9,406 nt of DNA from Lentisphaerota bacterium. Its GTDB lineage: Bacteria; Verrucomicrobiota; Kiritimatiellia; JAAZAB01. The DNA lies in assembly GCA_016199105.1 (NCBI GenBank), contig JACQHI010000279.1:1-9406 (forward strand), written 5' to 3'. The stretch's first letter is position 1. Every line of letters starts with the position of its first letter. A program made the translations under genes and the position numbers. A model generated the notes under the pieces. That model made no database searches. It was given only the letters and a program-made list of their open reading frames with translations, and was not told the DNA's origin. Below are positions 1-5,813 of this stretch, in pieces.

Positions 1-308
1 AGGCCCTCGCCGACGCCGAGACCTACCGGCTGAAGACCGTGGCAGATGGCAAGGCCTACGATCAGCGTGAAGTCGGCAAGGGCATCGCCGACGCCTACAA
101 AGCGCAGGCGCAAGTGCTCGGGCCGACGGCAACAGCCGCGATCAAGCTGATGGATGAAGTCGGGGTCAACAAGGTGAAGATCACCCCCGATATTCTCATC
201 GCCGCCGCGGGTGGCGACCAGGGCACGTCAGCCCTGCTATCGACGTGGCTGGCCCAAACGGTGGCCAAGGGCCTTCAGGAAGGCAAGAAGGGCGAACCTG
301 GCGCATAG
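1..308 (+). CDS. SPFH/flotillin-like (band 7) membrane-associated protein, C-terminal fragment
   Basis: The reading frame is open from the window edge (first full codon at base 3) to a TAG stop at 306-308, leaving 101 visible residues; the start and the SPFH domain lie upstream. The fragment begins with an Ala/Glu-rich helical stretch of the type ADAETYRLKTVADGKAY, followed by a region rich in Ala, Gln and Lys and then a short TPDILIAAAGG segment. This matches the C-terminal coiled-coil and tail of SPFH/flotillin proteins, where an EAEAYR-like repeat is followed by a VPDVLV-like element. Known members form oligomeric scaffolds on the inner membrane that organise membrane microdomains or protease complexes. 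The tail ends in a charged EGKKGEPGA. Without the N-terminal half I cannot say which SPFH subgroup it is. The next gene starts 47 bases downstream on the same strand. Confidence 0.7.
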   Translation, partial: ALADAETYRLKTVADGKAYDQREVGKGIADAYKAQAQVLGPTATAAIKLMDEVGVNKVKITPDILIAAAGGDQGTSALLSTWLAQTVAKGLQEGKKGEPGA

Positions 309-355
309 CCGACCGTCACGTACCGACGACTGTTGGCACGCCCAAGACCGACAAC

Positions 356-1627
356 ATGAAACCCACCGGCCTTAGCGTCATCGACCGCTCCGTTCATTTC
401 CTGGACGAGCCCCCGGAGCTGTGGAAACACGCGCGGCCCGCCCCCCTCCCCCCCTCTTGCCTGTCCGCGCGCGTCAAACCGCCCTCGTTTCCACGGAAGA
501 TGAAGGCGCCCTGGGGCGGGGACAATGTGTATGGAGGCGTTCCCTGCTATCAGGAGCCCGGGAAACCCTGGATCCTTGGCGTCGGTTACTTCTGCGGCTA
601 TGGCGCCGACACCGGCACCGGAGCCACCGATTACCGGGCCTTCTACACGGTATCGAACGACGGCGGCCGGACTTTCTGCGAGCCAAGACCCGTTATCGCT
701 CAGGGCTCGGAGTTTGACCTCATGCACCCCTTGCCGGGCGCGTGGGTCGGCAAGAACTCCTGGGCTTTCACCGACGCCATGCTGACCAATCTCGCCAGCA
801 ACGGCGACCTGGTTCTGCCGTTATTCTCATGCCTGACCACCCGCGCCGCTAACGGCGACGTCATCGCGCCATTTACCCTATGGCCCCTCGACGCGGACGG
901 AACGCTTCACCGGGTAAAAGAAGTCGTCGGCGAACCCTGCGATTTCTGGACCTCGGGCGCGCTGATCGGACGATGGACCCCGGACGGATCCGATATGCTC
1001 TGGGACATGGGGCAGCTTGCAAGAGGCGACGACCACGAGTCAACCCGCGGCTTGTGCGAGCCCGCCATTGCCGAGCTGAAACGCAAGGGCGAATTCATCA
1101 TGGTCATGCGCGGCGCGAATCAGCGCTCGTCCAATCCGGACCTGAAGGGATACCGTTGGATTTCATATTCCGGAGATACTTGCCGGACCTGGAGCAAGCC
1201 CGTGCCTTGGACCACGACGGACGGCAAGGCGTTCTTCAGCCCGGCCTCGTGTTCCGCGTTTCAGCGATCCGGCAAAAACGGCCGCCTCTACTGGATCGGC
1301 AACATCGTCCCGTCCAATCCCATCGGCTGTAATCCGCGCTGGCCGCTGGTCATTGCCGAGGTGGATGAAGACAAGAAGGCCCTGGTGCGTGAAAGCATTC
1401 TCGTGATCGACACCTGGAATCCGGCGCACGACAAGGAGCTTCTGGAGTTGAGCAATTTCGCCGCCTGCGAGGATCCGGACACCGGCCACATCCTGATCAC
1501 GCTCAAGCGCGTGGACTGGCACGCGACCGGTTATTACAACTGCGCCGCCAGCTCCGCGGACTGGTTCTCGCCGCCGTGGGAGAGGTTTCCGTCCTGCTGG
1601 TACCTGGTTGCAGTCCCGGAAGCATGA
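356..1627 (+). CDS. Sialidase-like (BNR/Asp-box) six-bladed beta-propeller protein
   Basis: The product is 423 residues from the ATG at 356. An in-frame ATG at 245 would add 37 residues, but these overlap the upstream gene and are compositionally unlike a domain, so I chose 356; neither start has a clear Shine-Dalgarno. A canonical Asp-box, SNDGGRTF, is at residues 100-107, and a degenerate one, SGDTCRTW (Cys for the usual Gly), at 272-279. Between them RGLCEPAIAEL (231-241) and MVMRGAN (249-255) resemble the family's Glu and Arg active-site strands, suggesting E235 and R252 as candidates. Known exo-sialidases (GH33) remove terminal sialic acids; many Asp-box proteins in environmental bacteria have no proven substrate. 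There is no signal peptide or membrane segment, so a cytoplasmic location is likely. Assignment to the propeller superfamily is fairly firm; enzymatic sialidase activity is only a possibility. Confidence 0.75.
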   Translation: MKPTGLSVIDRSVHFLDEPPELWKHARPAPLPPSCLSARVKPPSFPRKMKAPWGGDNVYGGVPCYQEPGKPWILGVGYFCGYGADTGTGATDYRAFYTVSNDGGRTFCEPRPVIAQGSEFDLMHPLPGAWVGKNSWAFTDAMLTNLASNGDLVLPLFSCLTTRAANGDVIAPFTLWPLDADGTLHRVKEVVGEPCDFWTSGALIGRWTPDGSDMLWDMGQLARGDDHESTRGLCEPAIAELKRKGEFIMVMRGANQRSSNPDLKGYRWISYSGDTCRTWSKPVPWTTTDGKAFFSPASCSAFQRSGKNGRLYWIGNIVPSNPIGCNPRWPLVIAEVDEDKKALVRESILVIDTWNPAHDKELLELSNFAACEDPDTGHILITLKRVDWHATGYYNCAASSADWFSPPWERFPSCWYLVAVPEA

Positions 1628-1657
1628 GGAACGCTCGGACAGGGAAATCAGAGTCGT

Positions 1658-1681
1658 AGGTCCCATCTCCGAATGGGACCT
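1658..1681 (+). terminator. Hairpin downstream of the sialidase-like gene, possible terminator
   Basis: A perfect 9-bp stem (AGGTCCCAT / ATGGGACCT) closes a 6-nt loop, starting 31 bases after the sialidase-like stop codon. Only two T residues follow the stem, so it is not a textbook intrinsic terminator. It may stop or stabilise the upstream transcript. Confidence 0.45.
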
Positions 1682-1715
1682 TGAAGATTGGGTCAACGGT
1701 AAGGAGATCTGAACG

Positions 1716-1754
1716 ATGAAGACAGGACTTGACGATGTTTCTTCGCTTGAGTAA
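1716..1754 (+). CDS. Micro-ORF of 12 codons with a good ribosome-binding site, doubtful
   Basis: An AAGGAG at 1701-1706 lies nine bases before an ATG that opens MKTGLDDVSSLE and then TAA. The spacing is good for translation, but the peptide matches nothing I recognise and is very short. It could be a leader peptide, the remnant of a gene whose body has been lost, or chance. Confidence 0.2.
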   Translation: MKTGLDDVSSLE

Positions 1755-1808
1755 CTTGTTGGTAGTTCACACTGTTTCAGTTGTCGGCAAAAGCAAAGGT
1801 TGATACAT

Positions 1809-1822
1809 ATTGCGTTCGCAAT
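1809..1822. promoter_or_regulatory. Palindrome ATTGCG-TT-CGCAAT, candidate operator of the toxin-antitoxin operon
   Basis: This is a perfect 6+2+6 inverted repeat whose last base overlaps the first base of the candidate -35 hexamer. Antitoxins of two-gene toxin-antitoxin operons commonly repress their own promoter through such palindromes, so this is a reasonable operator candidate. Binding itself is inference. Confidence 0.5.
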
Positions 1823-1850
1823 TGAGCATGAACCGGTTCTGCACTATCAT
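1822..1850 (+). promoter_or_regulatory. Candidate sigma-70 type promoter of the toxin-antitoxin operon
   Basis: TTGAGC at 1822-1827 and TATCAT at 1845-1850 are separated by 17 bases. A start of transcription near 1857 would leave a leader of about 20 bases ending in the ribosome-binding site AGGAGGT at 1867-1873, five bases before the antitoxin ATG. The short 8-bp palindrome AACCGGTT lies in the spacer. Confidence 0.45.
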
Positions 1851-1878
1851 TCTTCATGTCAAGAGCAGGAGGTGACTG

Positions 1879-2109
1879 ATGACCGCAATTCTCGATAAGG
1901 TAGAGCAAGAGGCGCTGAACCTACCAAGAGAGGAGCGCGCATTCCTTGCCGACCGTCTTCTGAGTTCGCTGGGCGGCGAGGTTCTTAGTGACGTCGACAC
2001 CGCATGGGTCGCCGAAGCAGAGCGGCGCTACGGCGAGTACCAAGCTGGAAGGCGGCAACCTATTCCGGCGGCAGATGTTTTCGCCGAAGCAGATCGGCTG
2101 CTCGGATGA
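1879..2109 (+). CDS. Antitoxin of the addiction-module family (PF09720 / TIGR02574 type)
   Basis: The 76-residue product matches the small 'putative addiction module component' family: an N-terminal helical region with LNLPREERAFLADRLLSSL (about residues 13-31), then DTAWVAEAERRYGEYQAG (40-57), and a C-terminal IPAADVFAEADRLL that in relatives wraps the toxin. The start is set by a strong AGGAGGT at 1867-1873. The stop overlaps the toxin start as ATGA (2106-2109), the usual translationally coupled arrangement. Known members neutralise the cognate RelE/ParE toxin and are degraded by cellular proteases. An operator candidate sits just upstream, so autorepression is likely. Base composition here is lower in GC than in the large genes on either side, in line with toxin-antitoxin mobility. 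Confidence 0.85.
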   Translation: MTAILDKVEQEALNLPREERAFLADRLLSSLGGEVLSDVDTAWVAEAERRYGEYQAGRRQPIPAADVFAEADRLLG

Positions 2110-2411
2110 GCGGCGTTGGGTTCGATCCTGATGCACGCGCTGAGTTTCTTGCCGCCGTTGAGTACTACGAAGAGAGCCAGATGGGTCTTGGCCGACGCTT
2201 CCGCGAGGCCGTGGAAACGGAGGTTGAGAATATCGGCGCTATGCCCTTTCGTTTCCGAGTGCTTCACGCGCCGTTCCGGCGCTGCCTCATCCCGAAGTTT
2301 CCATACTCCATTATCTTCTCAATCGAGCCCAGCTTTATTCTGGTCATTGCCGTGGCCCATGCGAAGCGCAAGCCCGGCTACTGGCATGACCGCATCGAGA
2401 AATACCGTTAA
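2106..2411 (+). CDS. RelE/ParE superfamily toxin
   Basis: The product is 101 residues from the ATG at 2106, which overlaps the antitoxin stop by four bases. In-frame codons continue upstream of this ATG but lie inside the antitoxin gene, so the coupled start is preferred. Residues 6-34 carry the family's paired helices (ARAEFLAAVEYYEE and GRRFREAV). The centre has PFRRCLIPKFPYSIIFSI (56-73), and the end IAVAHAKRKPGYWHDR (81-96) is the characteristic last strand. RelE-type members cleave mRNA in the ribosomal A site, ParE-type members inhibit gyrase; sequence alone does not decide between them, although the YYEE and PFRFR pattern is common in toxins paired with PF09720 antitoxins. It appears intact. 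There is no strong ribosome-binding site of its own, so translation is probably coupled to the antitoxin. Confidence 0.85.
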   Translation: MSGVGFDPDARAEFLAAVEYYEESQMGLGRRFREAVETEVENIGAMPFRFRVLHAPFRRCLIPKFPYSIIFSIEPSFILVIAVAHAKRKPGYWHDRIEKYR

Positions 2412-2412
2412 G

Positions 2413-2424
2413 TGACATGTGTCA
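2413..2424. other. Short palindrome TGACA-TG-TGTCA after the toxin gene
   Basis: A perfect 5+2+5 inverted repeat begins two bases after the toxin stop codon and 50 bases before the next gene. It could be a binding site for a regulator of the small gene at 2474 or a chance palindrome. Confidence 0.25.
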
Positions 2425-2473
2425 TCATGGCCAACATTCGGCAAAGGTGTAGCCTGCCGATCAGGAGGGCTTT

Positions 2474-2899
2474 ATGGAAATCAACGTCAACAAGAAGTTC
2501 ATCGTCAACGGACACGAATACGGCCGGGTGGAGGACATGCCCGAGGAGCTGCGCCGGGCTTATGAAAAGGCGATGGGCGGCGCCTCAGGCCGCAACCCCG
2601 CGATCGTGAAAACGAACATCGTTTTCAATGGGAAGGAATACCAAAACGCGGACGATATGCCCGAGGAAGACCGCCGCCTCTATGACATGGCCATGGCCGC
2701 CGTCAAAGCGGGCGATCCCGCCGCAAGTCCGGGCCGGCGCCCCCCGCCCTCCAACGGCATGGAGATCAGGGCTTCCCTTTCCCGGAAAGAGCCGACGCTC
2801 TCCATCCATTTCGGCGGGAGGGCATTGAACATCATCATCGGCATCCTGATCCTGCTGGCCCTGCTCTACCATTTCGGCCGTTCCTATTTCATCCCGTAG
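2474..2899 (+). CDS. Small tail-anchored protein with a duplicated NG-EY-DMPEE motif, unknown function
   Basis: The start follows a strong AGGAGG at 2463-2468, five bases before the ATG. The 141-residue product has three parts. Residues about 7-37 and 49-79 are two copies of a motif whose shared pattern is I-V-x-NG-x-EY-x(4)-DMPEE-x-RR-x-Y-x(2)-AM; the copies are also similar at DNA level. Residues about 80-115 are a Pro/Gly-rich linker (SPGRRPPPSNG) and a short charged strand. Residues about 116-135 form a hydrophobic helix (LNIIIGILILLALLYHF) near the C-terminus. I read this as a membrane-tethered protein with both repeats on the cytoplasmic side, but topology is inference. Similar short NGKEY modules occur in hypothetical proteins of many bacteria with no assigned function. 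It ends ten bases before the convergent carboxypeptidase-like gene. Confidence 0.75.
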   Translation: MEINVNKKFIVNGHEYGRVEDMPEELRRAYEKAMGGASGRNPAIVKTNIVFNGKEYQNADDMPEEDRRLYDMAMAAVKAGDPAASPGRRPPPSNGMEIRASLSRKEPTLSIHFGGRALNIIIGILILLALLYHFGRSYFIP

Positions 2900-2915
2900 C
2901 TGTCAATTCCTACGG
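2894..2915. terminator. Inverted repeat spanning both convergent stop codons
   Basis: CCGTAG (2894-2899) and CTACGG (2910-2915) form a 6-bp stem around a 10-nt spacer. The stop codon of the rightward gene is in one arm and that of the leftward gene in the other. No T-run follows on either strand, so a role as bidirectional terminator is only possible. Confidence 0.25.
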
Positions 2916-4013
2916 CGCGCCTTCGACGATCGCAGCCGCGACGCGGCCGCCCAGTTCGCGCCATGCGCGAGGCCCGACCGTCGCGCGCCGGTGCGTCGTG
3001 TGGTAGGCCGCTTCAAGGGTGAACGCGAACGTGCCATGGGCCTTCTGAAGAAAGCCGGCCAGGGAACGCTCGAAGTCGTCGTGGAACCAGTCGGGATATG
3101 AGCGCGTGAGGTCGGCGGAGATTTCCGTCGCCGGGGACTGCGCGCTTTTCCGCACGATGCGCCGCACGATCGCCCGCAAACCCTCGGCAAAACCGCCGGC
3201 CGCGTTCCGGCCGACTGAGCATTCGATGAAATGCGTCCTGTCCGCCGTGGGCGCGTGGCAGTCAACCGCGATGAGCGGCGCTTGCGGCAACGCGGCCAGA
3301 TATTCCTGGTAACGCCGGATTTCAGAATGTTGCGGTTCCCCGCTCCATCCCATCCAGAAGTCAACGGGCGGGGTGTCTTTTCCGTAAGCGCCGGTGACCA
3401 CGCCATCGACGTCCACAAACGGAATGGCGCGCACCGCCAGATCTCCATCCGCGTCCATCAGGCGTTCCAGCAGCCCCTCGAGAACAAAGGAGCCGGGAGT
3501 CTCGCCCGCATGGCTCCTCGCCGTGAGCAGGATCACCGACCGGCCTGTGCCGAACTCGCAGACGAACAAGGGTCGGCCGCCCGCGCTCGAACCCAGCGGG
3601 ACAACCCTGGCGCCTCTCCGCGCGAGACGCCTGCGAAAAAACCGGTCCCAGTCCGCGAGCTGGTAGGGATGGCAGAACGCGATCTCGGTGGGTTGCCCGC
3701 GGCAGGCGACCTCGAACAGGAAAACGTCCGCCGTCCGGTCCGACTCGGTCGGCGGAACGCGCCGCCACGCCGAGGCGTCCGCCCGCCGGAACACGGGACG
3801 GACCTGCGGCGCAAACGGCCAGCACAGCGCCCGGTGGGCCTCGACCATCTCGCACCGGAGCACGTCGCAGCCGGGATCCTCAACCCGGAAATGGAACCAC
3901 ATCGTGTACGGGCCGCCCCCCGGATCCGCCGCGAATCGCAGGCAATCCGGCGCGACCGCCTCGAATCTCAGTCCGTTCCCCCCGGGAAAGTCAGTAATGA
4001 AGTTGTTAGCCAT
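2910..4013 (-). CDS. M14 family zinc carboxypeptidase-like protein (cytosolic carboxypeptidase-like)
   Basis: The product is 367 residues from the ATG at 4013, preceded by GAGG about ten bases upstream; a TTG at 4076 would add 21 residues with no domain character. Residues 1-130 form a beta-rich N-terminal domain with MWFHFRVEDP (38-47), like the N-terminal domain of M14D cytosolic carboxypeptidases. The catalytic domain has the zinc motif HAGE (H168, E171; usually HPGE), a third ligand candidate H253 in AVDCHAP, and the catalytic Glu candidate E334 in FTLEAAYHTT. The usual NPDG is DVDG (201-204) and the following D-x-NR motif that binds the substrate carboxylate is replaced by PVDFWMGW. So a zinc site seems intact but substrate binding may differ. 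No signal peptide is seen, so the protein is probably cytoplasmic. It could be a peptidase, a deacylase-like amidohydrolase or an esterase; the family call is firmer than the activity. Confidence 0.75.
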   Translation of the reverse strand: MANNFITDFPGGNGLRFEAVAPDCLRFAADPGGGPYTMWFHFRVEDPGCDVLRCEMVEAHRALCWPFAPQVRPVFRRADASAWRRVPPTESDRTADVFLFEVACRGQPTEIAFCHPYQLADWDRFFRRRLARRGARVVPLGSSAGGRPLFVCEFGTGRSVILLTARSHAGETPGSFVLEGLLERLMDADGDLAVRAIPFVDVDGVVTGAYGKDTPPVDFWMGWSGEPQHSEIRRYQEYLAALPQAPLIAVDCHAPTADRTHFIECSVGRNAAGGFAEGLRAIVRRIVRKSAQSPATEISADLTRSYPDWFHDDFERSLAGFLQKAHGTFAFTLEAAYHTTHRRATVGPRAWRELGGRVAAAIVEGAP

Positions 4014-4307
4014 AGCACCAATCCTCAAAAGGGAATGGCAAGAACAGGTCTGCTTCTCCTTTTCCCTCGTCCGCAAAGAACTCGCCGCCTCGAAGTCCCG
4101 CTTTCTCCTGATTAACCTGCTGTCTGAACGGGACCGACTCTTGCCTTTACAGCCAACGTGGGTACGCGAATCCGCATCCAGAGCGACGCTGGCTACGTTC
4201 GCGTACCCACGTTGGGACGGATATGATTATGGTCTTCATGTGCTTCGAACGTTAATGCCGTGGATCAGCGAGCTTGCGAGCCGTACCGCTGAAAGTGTTG
4301 TTAACCG
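4014..4307. other. Intergenic region holding a 63-nt palindrome
   Basis: This 294-bp stretch separates two leftward genes. Apart from the palindromic element at 4153-4215 I see no gene: the reading frames crossing it are tails of antisense frames over the carboxypeptidase-like gene. The promoter of the latter should lie between the palindrome and 4013, but no convincing hexamers stand out. Confidence 0.6.
4153..4215. repeat. 63-nt palindromic element, long imperfect hairpin
   Basis: An 18-bp perfect inverted repeat (4153-4170 CCAACGTGGGTACGCGAA against 4198-4215) encloses a second imperfect 9-bp stem (CGCATCCAG 4173-4181 against CTGGCTACG 4189-4197, two mismatches), with a 2-nt bulge at 4171-4172 and a 7-nt loop AGCGACG. 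The whole sequence therefore folds into one hairpin of about 27 bp. No T-run follows on either strand. It resembles an intergenic palindromic repeat unit (REP or small MITE type) more than an intrinsic terminator; whether it is repeated elsewhere in the genome cannot be seen from one window. Confidence 0.75.
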
Positions 4308-4802
4308 TCACATGCATGTTTCGAAACCGACCTGCTTCAGAGTCTTTTGATCGTACGCAAATATCCTGACGTGCCCCAAGGAGGCATCTGACTCGGCGAT
4401 CTCCCATTTCACGACAACGATCCAAATGGGGTCGTTGTTCAAACTGGTCTGGTATGCCCCCACAGGGAGATAGGCCAGTTCCCCAGCAGAAGAGCGGATT
4501 TTTTCAAGGACCTTTTGCAGAGAATCAGCATCCATCTTGCCGGTTTGTGCCTTTTCTACGAGGGCATCGGCGAATGACTTGAAGTTTTGTTTCCAGTCTT
4601 TCGTTCCGTATGAAGCGAACTGTTCCTCTTCGGGTTTGTTTGCGAACTGGTTCCAGAGGAACTTCGCCCTCTGCGCATCTTCCGATGGCAGCACGACGGT
4701 CAGATTCGTCACAACCACGACACTTGGTCCGGGCTTTTCTTCCTCCGCCCATGTCGTCGATAACAAGGCAAGAAGGATTATTATTCCAAGTAGTGTCTTC
4801 AT
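4308..4802 (-). CDS. Secreted protein of unknown function
   Basis: The 164-residue product starts with a clear signal peptide: MKTLLG, a hydrophobic core of about ten residues (IIILLALLST), and a likely cleavage after TTWA at residue 19. The mature part begins with acidic EEEKPGPSV and a strand VVVVTNLTVVLP, then a helical region with many Lys, Glu and Gln residues (about 45-105), and ends in strands (PIWIVVVKWEI near 125-135). There is no Cys lipobox, so it is probably periplasmic or secreted rather than a lipoprotein. The gene lies 18 bases after the stop of the upstream membrane-protein gene and is likely co-transcribed with it; its ribosome-binding site is weak. I do not recognise a family. 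Composition is more AT-rich than the large genes to either side. Confidence 0.65.
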   Translation of the reverse strand: MKTLLGIIILLALLSTTWAEEEKPGPSVVVVTNLTVVLPSEDAQRAKFLWNQFANKPEEEQFASYGTKDWKQNFKSFADALVEKAQTGKMDADSLQKVLEKIRSSAGELAYLPVGAYQTSLNNDPIWIVVVKWEIAESDASLGHVRIFAYDQKTLKQVGFETCM

Positions 4803-4820
4803 ATTTTCGCCGCCGAACGA

Positions 4821-5759
4821 TCAAGGTGAAAATCCGGCGCGATTATTACCGGTGACCTCCGACATTTGGTTGGAAGTCTTTTTCCTTTCAAATGTTCCGG
4901 TCAGGCCCGCAATCCCCTGAGTCAAGTGCCCGTCTACTTCTAAAACAAGCCAGGCTCGGGCGGTCCCCTTATCGAAGTTGCCTTTTGGACCAAATAGTTC
5001 GATGTCGAAGGTCGCCTTGTATTTCCCTTTCTCATCCTCGGAGACGAAGCGCATCGTGATAACATCCGGTACTATTCCGCGTTGGATGTTGGTGAGCGGA
5101 AAGCCTTTTTCGGCTGAGCTGATCAAGCCAGCTTGTGGGTTCTCGCCGTCGGTGAATTCGAGACTTTGCAAGGACGGTATGGCTCCAAGGGCCACAAGGA
5201 GATGCTGGTTTGTCTGCGGGGGTGTGTAACCTGCAAAATGCCCGAAAGACGAGTCAACGCGAAGATCGAGCGTGATGTCATTGACACGGGAGAACTCGTC
5301 TCTCTCCACGAATACCTCCTTGCGATAAAGTTTTGTGAACCAGGAATGCCAAGCCGGATGCAATATCGCATCACCATTGGTAATGATATGCGAGAAAGGA
5401 TTGCCGCAATACTTATCAATATGGACCAACTTCGTGTATCTCTGCATGATTACCGCACCCATGATAAGGACCAGAACACCTACGACAAGGCTTGTACGGC
5501 TTGCTTTAGCACAAACGATGAGGGCAAACACGCAGGCCGTAGTCAACGCCAACTCCGGCACGGGTTGCCCAGCCGTGCATAGATGAAAGAATAATGGCCC
5601 GATGAAGATAACAAAGATTACGGCAAAGAGCAGCCCCATGAATAATCGGCGTTTCCAGCTGGTCCTCCACTCGGCCATGGTGACGTGATGGAAACGCAGG
5701 ACCGCACCACAAAGGGCGATCATGACGATCATACCGACGGCTATCAGATTTCCTTCCAT
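4821..5759 (-). CDS. Membrane protein with four helices and a large C-terminal domain, unknown
   Basis: The 312-residue product has four predicted membrane helices at about residues 4-22, 39-60, 68-84 and 90-106, then a soluble domain of about 205 residues. Positive residues between helices 1 and 2 (RTSWKRR) and between 3 and 4 (KASRTS) suggest these loops are cytoplasmic, which places the C-terminal domain outside the cytoplasm. That domain carries mixed strands and helices such as VNDITLDLRVDSSFG and ARAWLVLEVDGHL but no motif I recognise. The ATG at 5759 is supported by AGGTG about seven bases upstream. It sits between a small membrane protein and a secreted protein, all leftward and closely spaced, so the three may form one envelope-associated unit. 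Confidence 0.65.
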   Translation of the reverse strand: MEGNLIAVGMIVMIALCGAVLRFHHVTMAEWRTSWKRRLFMGLLFAVIFVIFIGPLFFHLCTAGQPVPELALTTACVFALIVCAKASRTSLVVGVLVLIMGAVIMQRYTKLVHIDKYCGNPFSHIITNGDAILHPAWHSWFTKLYRKEVFVERDEFSRVNDITLDLRVDSSFGHFAGYTPPQTNQHLLVALGAIPSLQSLEFTDGENPQAGLISSAEKGFPLTNIQRGIVPDVITMRFVSEDEKGKYKATFDIELFGPKGNFDKGTARAWLVLEVDGHLTQGIAGLTGTFERKKTSNQMSEVTGNNRAGFSP

Positions 5760-5813
5760 ACGAGCACCTAATCAGCAGGTCACACGGTTGTTTCCTAATG
5801 TCTATTTAGCATC

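Larger units (their letters stand above)
1628..1878. other. Intergenic region between sialidase-like gene and toxin-antitoxin operon
   Basis: This 251-bp stretch is more AT-rich than the gene before it. It holds the hairpin at 1658-1681, a 12-codon micro-ORF with a good ribosome-binding site (1716-1754), and the promoter and operator candidates of the toxin-antitoxin operon (1809-1850). I see no longer gene in it. Confidence 0.7.

Noticed and set aside
245..355. Earlier start of the sialidase-like gene at 245
   Set aside because: It overlaps the SPFH-like gene by 64 bases and adds a low-complexity Gly/Arg-rich segment with no ribosome-binding site.
4153..4215. Integron attC site
   Set aside because: The ends (AGCCAAC and GTTGGGA) only partly fit RYYYAAC and GTTRRRY, the outer 18-bp stem has none of the unpaired extrahelical bases and spacers of attC sites, and no integrase or cassette array is visible.
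3231..4350. Rightward open frames opposite the carboxypeptidase-like gene, running into the gap
   Set aside because: Their composition is that of antisense shadow frames and they lack ribosome-binding sites; the leftward frame has recognisable zinc-binding motifs.
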